This document shows positions 15,076 to 22,996 of a stretch of DNA of 64,000 nt, piece after piece. The position numbers and the translations under genes were made by a program. The stretch is from Chryseobacterium sp. BGARF1. GTDB lineage: Bacteria > Bacteroidota > Bacteroidia > Flavobacteriales > Weeksellaceae. Under the pieces are notes generated by a model. The model was given only the letters and a program-made list of their open reading frames with translations, made no database searches and was not told the origin of the DNA. The stretch spans positions 35,216 through 99,215 of the forward strand of contig NZ_LELA01000090.1 in NCBI RefSeq assembly GCF_001677955.1, in the 5' to 3' direction. How positions within the stretch are numbered: the stretch's first letter is position 1; every line of letters begins with the position of its first letter.

Positions 15076-15645
15076 ACAGAACAGGATATTCAAAAATATA
15101 AAAAAAATAAAATTGATGGCGGATATGAATATATTAGAGCGGACGGTGCAAAAGTACTTGAAACTGATGATGAATTAATATTATTTACCAGAGATATCAC
15201 CCCTAAAAATTCTCTTTTTACTTTAAGTAAAGAATATCATCCTAATAGACGTTTATGGATGAAATACAATCGTTTCGTTAATGGAGGTTTTATAAAAGGT
15301 GTTTTTTATAAATATGATGAAAGTGGCAAACTAACCAAAGCAGAAGATTATGATAAGCCTTTCAAGTTTACTTGGGAACAGGTAAAGAAGTATATTGAAC
15401 AGGATTTAAAATTAGATATTTTGAAAGATAAAGTTGGTATTGGCAACGATTTGGAATATCCTGATTACAATTTTCCAACTTGGAATATTAGTTATATTGG
15501 AAAGTATAAGGATAATCCGAGAGGTGGTATTATAAGAATAATGCTTAATGGTATTAATGGAGAAGTATTACTTGTTGAAATACAACTTGGTAAAGGAGGC
15601 GAAGGAACTACTGTTGAGACTTTATATAAAAAAGAAAGTAAATAA
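14914..15645 (+). CDS. Lipoprotein with YwqK/MORN-like segment, paralog B
   Basis: A 243-residue predicted lipoprotein, paralog of 14118-14816. The signal and first 50 residues are almost the same (LLLVINSC lipobox), and so is the block AEDYDKPFKFTWEQVKKY. The segment between differs strongly (RADGAKVLETDDELILFTRD here), and the C-terminus differs as well (IMLNGINGEVLLVE). Its stop overlaps the start of the second DUF4280 gene by 1 base (TAATG), so the two are coupled. A constant export and anchor part with a variable core fits a family of immunity proteins, but this is inference. Confidence 0.7.
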   Translation: MKKIALISLLLVINSCHSQDKEKKNDNNEGKSSNIKIEIPINPKTMQTYTTEEFTEQDIQKYKKNKIDGGYEYIRADGAKVLETDDELILFTRDITPKNSLFTLSKEYHPNRRLWMKYNRFVNGGFIKGVFYKYDESGKLTKAEDYDKPFKFTWEQVKKYIEQDLKLDILKDKVGIGNDLEYPDYNFPTWNISYIGKYKDNPRGGIIRIMLNGINGEVLLVEIQLGKGGEGTTVETLYKKESK

Positions 15646-15998
15646 TGCCACAAAAAATCACAGATACCGCCCAACTATCATGCAATCAAGGAATTATGCC
15701 CAGTAATCTTACGGTTACCAGTCAGAATTTTTCTACGGCGGACGGAAAAATGATTGCTACAGAACAGGATAAACAGGCTATGGTTAATATAAAACCTTTC
15801 GGGCAATGCAAGCTAAAGCCAACAACAGGCGGGTATTTACCTTGTATTCCTGCACCGAAAATATGGCAAAAAACAACAGAGAAAGATACTATCAACAATT
15901 ACAAAATTCTTACTGAGGATTCTTTTTGTATGTGTAGCACTGGCGGTAAAATTGAAGTAGCAGACAAAGGACATGGTGAAAAACATGAGATTCAATAA
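15645..15998 (+). CDS. DUF4280 PAAR-like spike-cap protein (second copy)
   Basis: A 117-residue DUF4280/PAAR-like protein. It shares the frame LSCNQGIMPSNLTVTSQNF, INIKPFGQCKLKP-like block (here MVNIKPFGQCKLKPTTGGYL) and CMCSTGGKIEV ending with the first copy at 11692. It is coupled to the preceding lipoprotein gene by a 1-base overlap. Unlike the first copy, no toxin gene follows: the next gene lies on the other strand. It may cap the full VgrG alone, or its effector may have been lost. Confidence 0.85.
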   Translation: MPQKITDTAQLSCNQGIMPSNLTVTSQNFSTADGKMIATEQDKQAMVNIKPFGQCKLKPTTGGYLPCIPAPKIWQKTTEKDTINNYKILTEDSFCMCSTGGKIEVADKGHGEKHEIQ

Positions 15999-16276
15999 TT
16001 TTTAGATTAAGGTTTCGCATATTAAAACAATTTCTAAACATTAAATTTGCTGATAATTTAAATAGAATGGAAGAAAAAATAATCAGGTTTAAAACCTCTC
16101 CCCGAATCGCTCATAAAAGACATTCAATTTTTCCTGAAAGTAAATATTATAACAAACATCCACTCCCGTTTGTTACTCTTACATAAATAGGCGTTACGCC
16201 TTCGCCGGGTTTTCATTAGATTTCAAGTGTACTAATACCTTGGGTTTCGCTGAATTTATTTTTAGTAAAAAATTCA
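15999..16276. other. Gap at the 3' edge of the T6SS island
   Basis: No supported gene. A 39-codon ORF at 16067-16186 (MEEKIIRFKTSPRIAHKRHS...) has no recognisable family and is probably fortuitous or a relic. A short palindrome GGCGTTACGCC lies near 16189. I see no repeat or attachment site that would define the end of a mobile unit. Confidence 0.4.
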
Positions 16277-16305
16277 CAAAAAAAACCGAAACAAAAATGC
16301 TTCGG
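16277..16305 (-). terminator. Terminator of fabI
   Basis: Read on the minus strand, CCGAA and TTCGG flank a 10-base loop and are followed by eight or nine Ts, 29 bases after the fabI stop. Confidence 0.6.
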
Positions 16306-16333
16306 ATTTAATTATTTAGAGTGAAAATTTCAC

Positions 16334-17143
16334 TTATTCAACATCATATTTGCTGATCACTTTCTGAGTAACTCCAGAGCTGCTGAATCCTCCATCGTGG
16401 AAAAGATTCTGCATGGTTACTTTCTTCGTTAAATCCGAGAAAAGAGTTACGCAGTAGTCTGCACATTCTAGAGCTGTAGCATTTCCAAGTGGAGACATAT
16501 CTTCAGCATATCCTAAGAAACCTCCGAAACCTTTTACGCCGCTACCAGCAGTAGTTGGAGTAGGAGACTGAGAAACTGTATTTACACGCACTTTTCTTTC
16601 ACCCCAATAGTTTCCGAAAGTTCTTGCGATACTTTCCAAATATGCTTTGTTATCAGACATATCGTTATAATCTGGGAATGTTCTTTGAGCAGCAATATAA
16701 GTTAATGCCAAAATACTTCCCCATTCGTTCATACAGTCTTTTTCGTAAGCTACTCTCATTACTTTATGGAAAGAAACTGCTGAAATATCCCAACCTTTTT
16801 CCAACCAGTCGTAATTCATTTCGGTATAATGCTTTCCTTTTCTCACGTTGATAGACATACCGATAGAGTGAAGGATGAAGTCGATTTTACCGAATTTCGC
16901 AACAGCAGCATCAAAAAGTTTTTCAAGATCTTCGATAGAAGTTGCATCTGCACCGATCACCTCAGAACCTGTTTTTTCTGCTAAACCGTTCAATTCTCCC
17001 ATTCTAAGAGCGATTGGAGCGTTTGACAGGATAAATTCTGCGCCTTCTTCGTGGCATCTTTCAGCAACTTTCCATGCGATAGATTGTTCATTAAGGGCTC
17101 CAAAAATAATTCCCTTCTTGCCTTTAAGTAAACCGTATGACAT
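16334..17143 (-). CDS. fabI: Enoyl-[acyl-carrier-protein] reductase (NADH)
   Basis: A 269-residue short-chain dehydrogenase of the FabI type, the last step of each fatty-acid elongation round. The variant cofactor loop GIIFGALNEQSIAWKVAE lies at about 11-28. The catalytic Tyr and Lys sit in the motif YNDMSDNK, matching the FabI pattern Y-x6-K, and HSIGM lies near residues 91-95. Length is normal. The gene has its own promoter on the minus strand and a terminator. It is the first chromosomal core gene after the T6SS island. Confidence 0.95.
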   Translation of the reverse strand: MSYGLLKGKKGIIFGALNEQSIAWKVAERCHEEGAEFILSNAPIALRMGELNGLAEKTGSEVIGADATSIEDLEKLFDAAVAKFGKIDFILHSIGMSINVRKGKHYTEMNYDWLEKGWDISAVSFHKVMRVAYEKDCMNEWGSILALTYIAAQRTFPDYNDMSDNKAYLESIARTFGNYWGERKVRVNTVSQSPTPTTAGSGVKGFGGFLGYAEDMSPLGNATALECADYCVTLFSDLTKKVTMQNLFHDGGFSSSGVTQKVISKYDVE

Positions 17144-17167
17144 AATTTTTTAATGTTTATTGATCCA

Positions 17168-17195
17168 CAAATGTAATGATAATTTGTGTTTACAA
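17168..17195 (-). promoter_or_regulatory. Promoter of fabI
   Basis: On the minus strand, a TTG at about -33 is followed after 17 bases by TACATTTG, a full match to TAnnTTTG, about 25 bases before the fabI start codon. Confidence 0.55.
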
Positions 17196-17265
17196 CATAA
17201 TAAAAAACGAAGCCTTCCTAAAAAGACCCCGTTTTTCTTTGATAATATATAAAAGACTAATAAAC

Positions 17266-17565
17266 TTAGTTAGTTTTTTTGTTCCATTCTGCTTTTACAT
17301 CTTCTGCAGCATCTTTGGTTTTTTCCCAAGCTTCATTCGCTCCATCTTTGATATCTTCCCATGTATCTGCAGCATTAGCTTTTACCCTGTCTAGCCAATC
17401 TTCATGTTTTGCTTCTTCATCATTATTCCTTTTCTCATTGATATAGTCTCTGGCTTTGTCTGCTAAGTCACTAATTTTCCACTTAGCTTCTGTTGCTGCA
17501 TTTTTTAGAGAATTTTCTGTGTTATCTACCGCTTTTTCTGCTTTGTTGTAATCCTGATTTTCCAT
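17266..17565 (-). CDS. LEA/CsbD-like amphipathic stress protein
   Basis: A 99-residue highly charged protein with no Cys and no signal peptide. Trp is regularly spaced (W29, W62, W70, W84, W94 approximately), in an Ala/Lys/Glu-rich context such as TWEDIKDGANEAWEKTKDAAEDVKAEW. The roughly 11-residue periodicity resembles LEA or CsbD/YtxH-like proteins, which stay disordered until they dry or bind partners. It is probably a general stress protein. A weak hairpin at about 17202-17240 could terminate it. Confidence 0.6.
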   Translation of the reverse strand: MENQDYNKAEKAVDNTENSLKNAATEAKWKISDLADKARDYINEKRNNDEEAKHEDWLDRVKANAADTWEDIKDGANEAWEKTKDAAEDVKAEWNKKTN

Positions 17566-17702
17566 TATGTTAATATTTAAGTGTTATACTATAAGATTAA
17601 ACAAGAACTATTCCTAAAAACAAATGATGCTGTTAAAATTTTCATAATGTTTAATATTCGTTTTTTATAAGCACGAACATGAGATTAACTACAACAAATA
17701 AA

Positions 17703-17729
17703 AAAGGATTTCAAATAATGAAATCCTTT
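17703..17729 (-). terminator. Terminator of the nucleoside phosphorylase gene
   Basis: AAAGGATTTCA and TGAAATCCTTT form a strong stem, followed on the minus strand by a run of Ts, a few bases after the stop at 17735. Confidence 0.75.
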
Positions 17730-17734
17730 AAATA

Positions 17735-18589
17735 TTATTTTATGATTCTGTCGAGAACCCACTCAATCAAATTCTTTTCAGAAGCATGATGGTCTGATGA
17801 AAACTCACCACGTCTTCTGTTGGCAATCACGTTATTTACGGTAATTGCTTTGTGGCCTAGCAATTTTGAGAAAGCATAAATTGCAGATGTTTCCATTTCA
17901 AAATTGGTAATTCCTAGATCATTCAAAGTCTCAAGAAATTTATCATCCAAAGCTTTTAAACGAAGCTGTCTTCCTTGTGGAGCGTAAAATCCAGGGAAAG
18001 TAGCTGTATTTCCGTGGTATTTGGCATCTTTATACAATTCGCCCAATTCTTCAGACCATTCAGAGAAATAAAGCATGGGCTTAATTTTTTCGTACGGAAA
18101 TTTTTCAAAGAAATTTTTAGAAAATTCATTTTCAAACTGATAATCCTGATAAAAATGCATCAAACCGTCAAGCCCAACCACATTTTGAGTAACCAACATA
18201 TTGTCAACCTGCACATCAGGATTTACACTTCCGCAAGTTCCCATTCTGAATAATTCTAATGACTGATGCTCAGATTTAAATTCTTTTTCTTTTAGATCAA
18301 TATTGACCAAAGCATCAAGCTCGTTCATTACAATATCAATGTTTTCGGTACCGATTCCGGTTGACATTACAGAGATTCTCTCACCACGCAAAGTTCCTGT
18401 GTGAGTGTAAAATTCTCTTTTATTTTTTTTTACTTCAACTTTGTCAAAGTACTTAGAAACCTTTGGAACTCTGTCCGGGTCACCTACCAAGATTATTTTG
18501 TTGGCAATATCTTCTGGTAACAGGTTAAGGTGATACACACTTCCGTCTTCGTTCAGAACCAATTCTGAAGCTGCAAGTTTATTTAGCAT
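17735..18589 (-). CDS. Nucleoside phosphorylase (uridine phosphorylase-like)
   Basis: A 284-residue member of the PNP/UDP family, which splits nucleosides with phosphate to base and ribose 1-phosphate. The N-terminus has the phosphate-binding GDPDRVPKV (about 37-45). Then come STGIGTENIDIV at about 92-103 and the LFRMGTCGSVN motif at about 126-136. FEMETSAIYAFSKLLGHKA near 230-248 matches the ribose-binding METxA segment of uridine phosphorylases. The exact nucleoside cannot be told from sequence. It stands alone between two intergenic gaps. Confidence 0.85.
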   Translation of the reverse strand: MLNKLAASELVLNEDGSVYHLNLLPEDIANKIILVGDPDRVPKVSKYFDKVEVKKNKREFYTHTGTLRGERISVMSTGIGTENIDIVMNELDALVNIDLKEKEFKSEHQSLELFRMGTCGSVNPDVQVDNMLVTQNVVGLDGLMHFYQDYQFENEFSKNFFEKFPYEKIKPMLYFSEWSEELGELYKDAKYHGNTATFPGFYAPQGRQLRLKALDDKFLETLNDLGITNFEMETSAIYAFSKLLGHKAITVNNVIANRRRGEFSSDHHASEKNLIEWVLDRIIK

Positions 18590-18967
18590 AATTATTTTAT
18601 TAAAAAAGGGAGGTGAAGATAAGGATTTTGTTTTATAAAAAGCGAATCACTTAAAAGATAATCTTTATTTAATTTAAGATTAAAGTTCCGGTAATATTGA
18701 AATCTTAGATTTGCGTTTTAATAATTACACTTTCTCTTTTGCTGTCGTCATGTTCTTTGTCGATGGCAATTTTTTATTAAACCACAAAAGCGGCAAAAGA
18801 TTTTATGATGAAATAGGCTATTCAAAAGCTAGTAAAACAAACTATTAGATGAAAATTTACATTTTGGGAACTTTTGAATTTCTCTTTTTCAATCATTTCT
18901 TTTGATTCTTTTGTTATTAAAAAGCATTTTAAGTTTTTTTAATCCTCAAAATAAGTTGAAATACAGC
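18590..18967. other. Intergenic gap, 378 bases
   Basis: AT-rich and non-coding as far as I can see. It holds imperfect words such as ACCACAAAAGCGGCAAAAG near 18781, which are of the kind seen in dispersed intergenic repeats of flavobacteria. I see no clear terminator or RNA fold. Confidence 0.4.
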
Positions 18968-19291
18968 TTATCCGCCGACTCTTTTCGTTTTGTAACCCAT
19001 ATCTTTTAGAATAGCCATAATCTTATCACGGTTATCTCCCTGAATAATAATTGTTCCGTCTTTTTCAGAACCACCGATTCCTAAAGTGGTTTTTATTTTT
19101 TTTGAAATCTTTTTCAAATCATCTTCACTGCCTTCCCAACCTTCTACAATCGTTACAGGCTTTCCGTTTCTGCCTTTCTTTTCAAATTTACAAACCAGAG
19201 GTTCTTTCTGCTTAAATTCTTCTTCGGGCATTTGAAAATCCTGTTCTTCATGCTCAGGAAAAAGGTTTTTTAGTTGGTCTCTTAAATCCAT
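18968..19291 (-). CDS. SUI1/eIF1-family translation factor (YciH type)
   Basis: A 107-residue protein. The C-terminal 75 residues form the SUI1 fold: GKPVTIVEGWEG (about 43-54), DLKKISKKIKTTLGIGGSEK (about 58-77), then GTIIIQGDNRDKIMAILKDMGY. It resembles bacterial YciH, thought to affect start-codon fidelity at the 30S subunit. The N-terminal 30 residues are acidic. A -7 box lies only 4 bases before the ATG, so the mRNA may be leaderless, which is notable for a factor linked to initiation. Confidence 0.88.
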   Translation of the reverse strand: MDLRDQLKNLFPEHEEQDFQMPEEEFKQKEPLVCKFEKKGRNGKPVTIVEGWEGSEDDLKKISKKIKTTLGIGGSEKDGTIIIQGDNRDKIMAILKDMGYKTKRVGG

Positions 19292-19295
19292 AAAA

Positions 19296-19303
19296 CAAAA
19301 TTA
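19296..19303 (-). promoter_or_regulatory. -7 box, possibly leaderless, of the SUI1 gene
   Basis: TAATTTTG on the minus strand ends 4 bases before the start codon. Transcription would begin at or next to the ATG. Confidence 0.4.
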
Positions 19304-19413
19304 AAAATAATATTTATAATTCGGGATAATTTAATTTTAATCGTAAATATCATTTTAAAAAAATCTGATTTTCTCTAATCTACTATAACTGAAAATTCTT
19401 AGTATTCTTCGAT

Positions 19414-19479
19414 AAGTAGAACGCCTTTGCGAACTTAAAAACAGGTAGTTGTTAAAAAAAAATCTTAGCGACCTTTGCG
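19414..19479. repeat. Dispersed intergenic repeat, copy 2
   Basis: Matches 1955-2024 in sequence words and spacing: AAGTAGAACGCCTTTGCG, GCGAACTTAAAAA, then AAATCTTAGCGACCTTTGC. It lies in the 353-base gap between the SUI1 gene and gpmI, where no gene is visible. Confidence 0.6.
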
Positions 19480-19614
19480 TTAAAATTAAGTATTATAATC
19501 AATAACGAATAATCAATAAGAATTCTAAGTTAGATTGACTATTTGGAATAGTTTTCTTTAAACTTTTAAGCAAAATTTAAACCTTGAAAATTCTTCAATT
19601 CACTTTAAAATCAA

Positions 19615-19622
19615 TAAATTTG
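19615..19622 (+). promoter_or_regulatory. -7 promoter box of gpmI
   Basis: TAAATTTG, full consensus, 22 bases before the chosen ATG at 19645. It lies at the edge of the longer TTG-started frame at 19624, which argues for the ATG start. Confidence 0.45.
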
Positions 19623-19644
19623 TTTGTTTAAAAATCAAATTAAA

Positions 19645-21186
19645 ATGTCTAAAAAAGCAATATTGGCAATACTTGACGGATGGGGTTTGGGAACAAATCC
19701 TGAAGTTTCTGCATTAGCTCAAGCAAATACACCATTCATAGATAGTTGTTATCATAGATTTCCACATACAACTTTAGAAGCGAGCGGTTTGGCAGTTGGT
19801 CTTCCGGCTGGACAAATGGGAAATTCTGAAGTAGGACACATGAATTTGGGAGCAGGTAGAGTAGTATACCAGAATTTGGTAAAACTAAATATGGCTGTCG
19901 AAAACGGAACTTTAGGACAGGAAAAAGTAATTCAGGAGGCTTTTGCTTATGCTAAAAGAGAAAATAAAAATGTACACTTCATAGGATTGGTTTCCAACGG
20001 TGGAGTACATTCACATATCAATCATTTAAAAGGACTTTTGTCTGCAGCAAAAGAATTTGGTTTAAATGAAAACGTTTACGTTCACGCATTTACTGATGGT
20101 AGAGATTGCGATCCGCATTCAGGATTGGGCTTTATTGAAGAGCTTCAATATCACATGGCACAGACTACAGGAAATCTTGCGTCTGTTACAGGAAGATATT
20201 ATGCGATGGATCGTGACAGAAGATGGGAGCGTGTAAAATTAGCTTACGACGCCATGGTTGAAGGAGTTGGTTTACAGACTACAAACGCATTGGCTGCTAT
20301 AAAGGCTTCTTATGACGAAAATATTACCGATGAGTTTATCAAGCCAATTATTTTAGTGAAAGAAACTCAGATTGGAAACGTTGTTCCTGTAGGAAAAATC
20401 GTTGATAATGATGTTGTGATTTGCTTTAACTTCCGTACAGACAGAGGTAGAGAGATTACAGAAGTTTTGTGCCAACACGATATGCCTGATTATTTCATGC
20501 GAAAGCTGGATCTTCATTACGTTACATTGACCAATTACGATAAGACCTACCAAAATGTGCATGTTGTTTTTGACGAAGAAGTTTTAAAAGACACAATGGG
20601 TGAAGTTTTAGAAAGAAACGGAAAAACCCAGATCAGAATTGCTGAAACTGAAAAATATCCTCACGTTACGTTTTTCTTTTCAGGAGGTCGTGAAGAAGTA
20701 TTTCATGGCGAAAAGAGATTGCTTTGTCCGAGCCCGAAAGATGTACCGACTTACGATTTGAAACCTGAAATGTCTGCTTATGAAATTACAAATTCTATTT
20801 TACCTGAGCTGGAAAACGAAACAGCAGATTTTATCTGTTTAAATTTCGCAAATACTGATATGGTAGGTCACACCGGAGTTTTTGAAGCTGCCGTAAAAGC
20901 TGCCGAAACGGTAGATCAATGCATCGAAAAAGTAGCAACAATGGCTTACGAACATGGTTATGCCGTTTTCATTTTGGCAGACCACGGTAATTCTGATGTA
21001 ATGATGAATGCAGATGGTTCTCCAAACACACAGCATTCAACTAATTTGGTTCCATTAATTGTTATGGATAAAGATAAAAATTGGGATTTAAAACCAGGGA
21101 AGTTAGGAGATATGGCACCAACGATTTTATCAGTAATGGGTGTAGAAATTCCTGCAATTATGATAGGTGATATTTTAGTAAGCTAA
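19645..21186 (+). CDS. gpmI: 2,3-bisphosphoglycerate-independent phosphoglycerate mutase
   Basis: A 513-residue iPGM that converts 3-phosphoglycerate to 2-phosphoglycerate in glycolysis with two Mn ions. I start at ATG 19645 (MSKKAILAILDGWG); the upstream TTG adds seven residues without family support and overlaps the promoter. Metal-site motifs are ILDGWG (N-terminus), GNSEVGHMNLGAGR with the phosphorylated Ser, FANTDMVGHTG and ADHGNSD near the C-terminus. The inserted phosphotransferase-linked domain includes GRYYAMDRDRRWER. The gene is single, with its own promoter and terminator. Confidence 0.96.
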   Translation: MSKKAILAILDGWGLGTNPEVSALAQANTPFIDSCYHRFPHTTLEASGLAVGLPAGQMGNSEVGHMNLGAGRVVYQNLVKLNMAVENGTLGQEKVIQEAFAYAKRENKNVHFIGLVSNGGVHSHINHLKGLLSAAKEFGLNENVYVHAFTDGRDCDPHSGLGFIEELQYHMAQTTGNLASVTGRYYAMDRDRRWERVKLAYDAMVEGVGLQTTNALAAIKASYDENITDEFIKPIILVKETQIGNVVPVGKIVDNDVVICFNFRTDRGREITEVLCQHDMPDYFMRKLDLHYVTLTNYDKTYQNVHVVFDEEVLKDTMGEVLERNGKTQIRIAETEKYPHVTFFFSGGREEVFHGEKRLLCPSPKDVPTYDLKPEMSAYEITNSILPELENETADFICLNFANTDMVGHTGVFEAAVKAAETVDQCIEKVATMAYEHGYAVFILADHGNSDVMMNADGSPNTQHSTNLVPLIVMDKDKNWDLKPGKLGDMAPTILSVMGVEIPAIMIGDILVS

Positions 21187-21209
21187 AAGTGAATAATATT
21201 ATCAAAAAA

Positions 21210-21242
21210 ATACCGTTATCATTGTGATAGCGGTATTTTTTA
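21210..21242 (+). terminator. Terminator of gpmI
   Basis: ATACCGTTATCA pairs with TGATAGCGGTAT (one G-U) around TTG, followed by six Ts. Confidence 0.8.
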
Positions 21243-21305
21243 TGATTTATGTCAGAAATAGTATGACTTACATATTATATTATGTCACAAATAACAAATA
21301 AATCT

Positions 21306-21313
21306 TATCTTTG
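21306..21313 (+). promoter_or_regulatory. -7 promoter box of the desaturase gene
   Basis: TATCTTTG, full consensus, 22 bases before ATG 21336. No clear -33 box. Confidence 0.45.
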
Positions 21314-21335
21314 TAAATTATAAATATATTATTTG

Positions 21336-22316
21336 ATGTATAATGCTCTCGTAAGAAAAGAAGTAATGGGTATTTTGGAAAAGGAAGTCGGTTCTTTTCT
21401 CGATAAGTTTTTGACTCCAATTGAGAAAATCTGGCAACCTTCAGATTATTTACCAGATCCTTCTAGCTCAGATTTTAAACATGACTTAGAAGAAATTCAA
21501 ACTTTCGCTCAAGAAATGCCTTATGATCTTTTTGTAACATTGATTGGGGATTGTATTACTGAAGAAGCTTTACCTTCTTACGAATCTTGGCTAATGAGTG
21601 TTGAGGGAATTGATCAGGAAAAAAGCGGGCCGACCTGGGCAAGCTGGATCAGATCTTGGACTGCCGAAGAAAACAGACACGGTGATTTACTTGGAAAATA
21701 TTTGTATTTGTGTGGTAGAGTTAACATGAGACAGATGGAAATTACTACCCAATATCTGATTAGTGATGGTTTTGATATCGGAACCAGCATGGATCCTTAT
21801 AGAAACTTTATTTATACAAGCTTCCAAGAAACAGCAACCAACGTTTCACATAGAAGAGTAGGTACTTTGGCAAAGCAAACAGGGAACGGTAAACTGGCAA
21901 AAATGTGTGGTGTAATTGCTGCAGATGAAGCAAGACATGCTAAAGCATACAAACATTTCGTAGCTAAAATTTTAGAATTAGATCCTTCTGAAATGATTTT
22001 AGCATTTGAAGATATGATGCGTAAAAAAATCGTAATGCCAGCTCACATGATGAGACAGTCTGGTCAAAAAGCAGGGGAGCTTTGGGGGCATTTTTCTGAT
22101 GCTGCACAAAGATGTATGGTTTATACAGGTCAGGATTACATCAATATCATGAAAGACCTTCTTGATGAGTGGAAGATTGAGCACGTTACAGGTCTTACTG
22201 AAAAAGCAGAGAAAGCTCAGGAATATCTAATAAAGCTTCCTTCAAGATTACAAAAAATTACAGACAGAATTTCTACTCCTGATTTACAGTTTGAATTCAA
22301 CTGGGTTAAAAAATAA
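21336..22316 (+). CDS. Acyl-[acyl-carrier-protein] desaturase
   Basis: A 326-residue soluble diiron desaturase of the plant stearoyl-ACP type. ATG 21336 is preferred over the TTG one codon before. Iron ligands are visible in two helix pairs: SWTAEENRHGD (EENRH) and IAADEARHAKAY (DEARH), with further acids in ITEEALPSYE and SFQETATNVSH. Length fits the family. It probably introduces a double bond into acyl-ACP for membrane fluidity. It stands alone between two terminators. Confidence 0.92.
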   Translation: MYNALVRKEVMGILEKEVGSFLDKFLTPIEKIWQPSDYLPDPSSSDFKHDLEEIQTFAQEMPYDLFVTLIGDCITEEALPSYESWLMSVEGIDQEKSGPTWASWIRSWTAEENRHGDLLGKYLYLCGRVNMRQMEITTQYLISDGFDIGTSMDPYRNFIYTSFQETATNVSHRRVGTLAKQTGNGKLAKMCGVIAADEARHAKAYKHFVAKILELDPSEMILAFEDMMRKKIVMPAHMMRQSGQKAGELWGHFSDAAQRCMVYTGQDYINIMKDLLDEWKIEHVTGLTEKAEKAQEYLIKLPSRLQKITDRISTPDLQFEFNWVKK

Positions 22317-22344
22317 TAAGATTTTAACAATAAATTATAAATTG

Positions 22345-22371
22345 AAGTGCCGGAGTTTTTCGGCACTTTTT
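22345..22371 (+). terminator. Terminator of the desaturase gene
   Basis: AGTGCCG and CGGCACT around GAGTTTTT, followed by five Ts, about 30 bases after the desaturase stop. Confidence 0.8.
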
Positions 22372-22381
22372 ATTTATTTAG

Positions 22382-22389
22382 TATCTTTG
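22382..22389 (+). promoter_or_regulatory. -7 promoter box of the HAD-like gene
   Basis: TATCTTTG, 20 bases before ATG 22410. It supports that ATG against the longer frame starting at 22347 inside the terminator. Confidence 0.45.
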
Positions 22390-22409
22390 CCCAGCTAAAA
22401 ACGCAGAAA

Positions 22410-22841
22410 ATGTTAAATAATAAAAAAATTGCTGTTGATTTTGACGGAACTATTGTAGATGACGCATATCCTGCAATTGGGAAGACTAAAATTTTCGCCT
22501 TCGAAACACTCAAAAAACTTCAGGCTCAAGGTTTTAGACTGATACTTTGGACGTATAGACACGGAAAGGCTTTAGATGAGGCTGTAGAGTTTTGCCAAAA
22601 GAATGGTATTGAGTTCTATGCTGTTAACTCAAGCTTTGAAGGAGAAGTTTTTGATGCTGAAACTCAGTCTAGAAAATTAGATGCAGATTGGTTTATTGAC
22701 GACAGGAATTTAGGAGGTTTTCCGGGTTGGGGAGAGATTTATAACATCATCAACGAAAGAATAGAGTTCCGAGTAGAAGGAAAAGAGGTTTTAGCATATT
22801 CAAAACTAAAAAAAGAAAAGAAAAAAGGATTATTCTGGTAA
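22410..22841 (+). CDS. HAD-superfamily small hydrolase
   Basis: A 143-residue single-domain HAD-fold protein. Start ATG 22410 follows a promoter box; the frame extending to 22347 would overlap the terminator. Motif I is VDFDGTIVDD (Asp9 and Asp11 approximately), motif II lies near LILWTYRHGK, and motif IV is DADWFIDDRNLGG. There is no large cap domain. It resembles the small BT0820-type hydrolases of Bacteroidota, whose substrates are unknown. Phosphatase activity is inference from the DxD motif. Confidence 0.8.
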   Translation: MLNNKKIAVDFDGTIVDDAYPAIGKTKIFAFETLKKLQAQGFRLILWTYRHGKALDEAVEFCQKNGIEFYAVNSSFEGEVFDAETQSRKLDADWFIDDRNLGGFPGWGEIYNIINERIEFRVEGKEVLAYSKLKKEKKKGLFW

Positions 22842-22855
22842 GATTTGAGAAATTA

Positions 22856-22990
22856 GAAGTTAGATGTTAGAAATTAGTTTTAATATCACTTTTAATAATT
22901 TTATCAAGAAAGTAAAGATGTTTATGATTAAAAGATCTATTCAGGAAGTTGAAAATCTAATATCTAACATCTAATATCTAACATCTATAT
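22856..22990. repeat. Intergenic short repeats (TTAGATGTTAGA / TCTAACATCTAA)
   Basis: AGTTAGATGTTAGAAATTAG near 22858 is the reverse complement type of a direct repeat at 22956-22987, where CTAATATCTAACAT occurs twice. The spacer holds no gene. This is low-complexity intergenic sequence of the kind common in flavobacteria; a large stem is possible. Confidence 0.5.
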
Positions 22991-22996
22991 TAAAAA

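Noticed and set aside
16067..16186. 39-codon ORF after the second DUF4280 gene
   Set aside because: No promoter, coupling or family support, so it is mentioned only in the gap entry.
7049..16333. Mobile-element ends around the T6SS island
   Set aside because: No integrase, transposase, tRNA or flanking direct repeat was found at either side, so I do not call it an integrative element.
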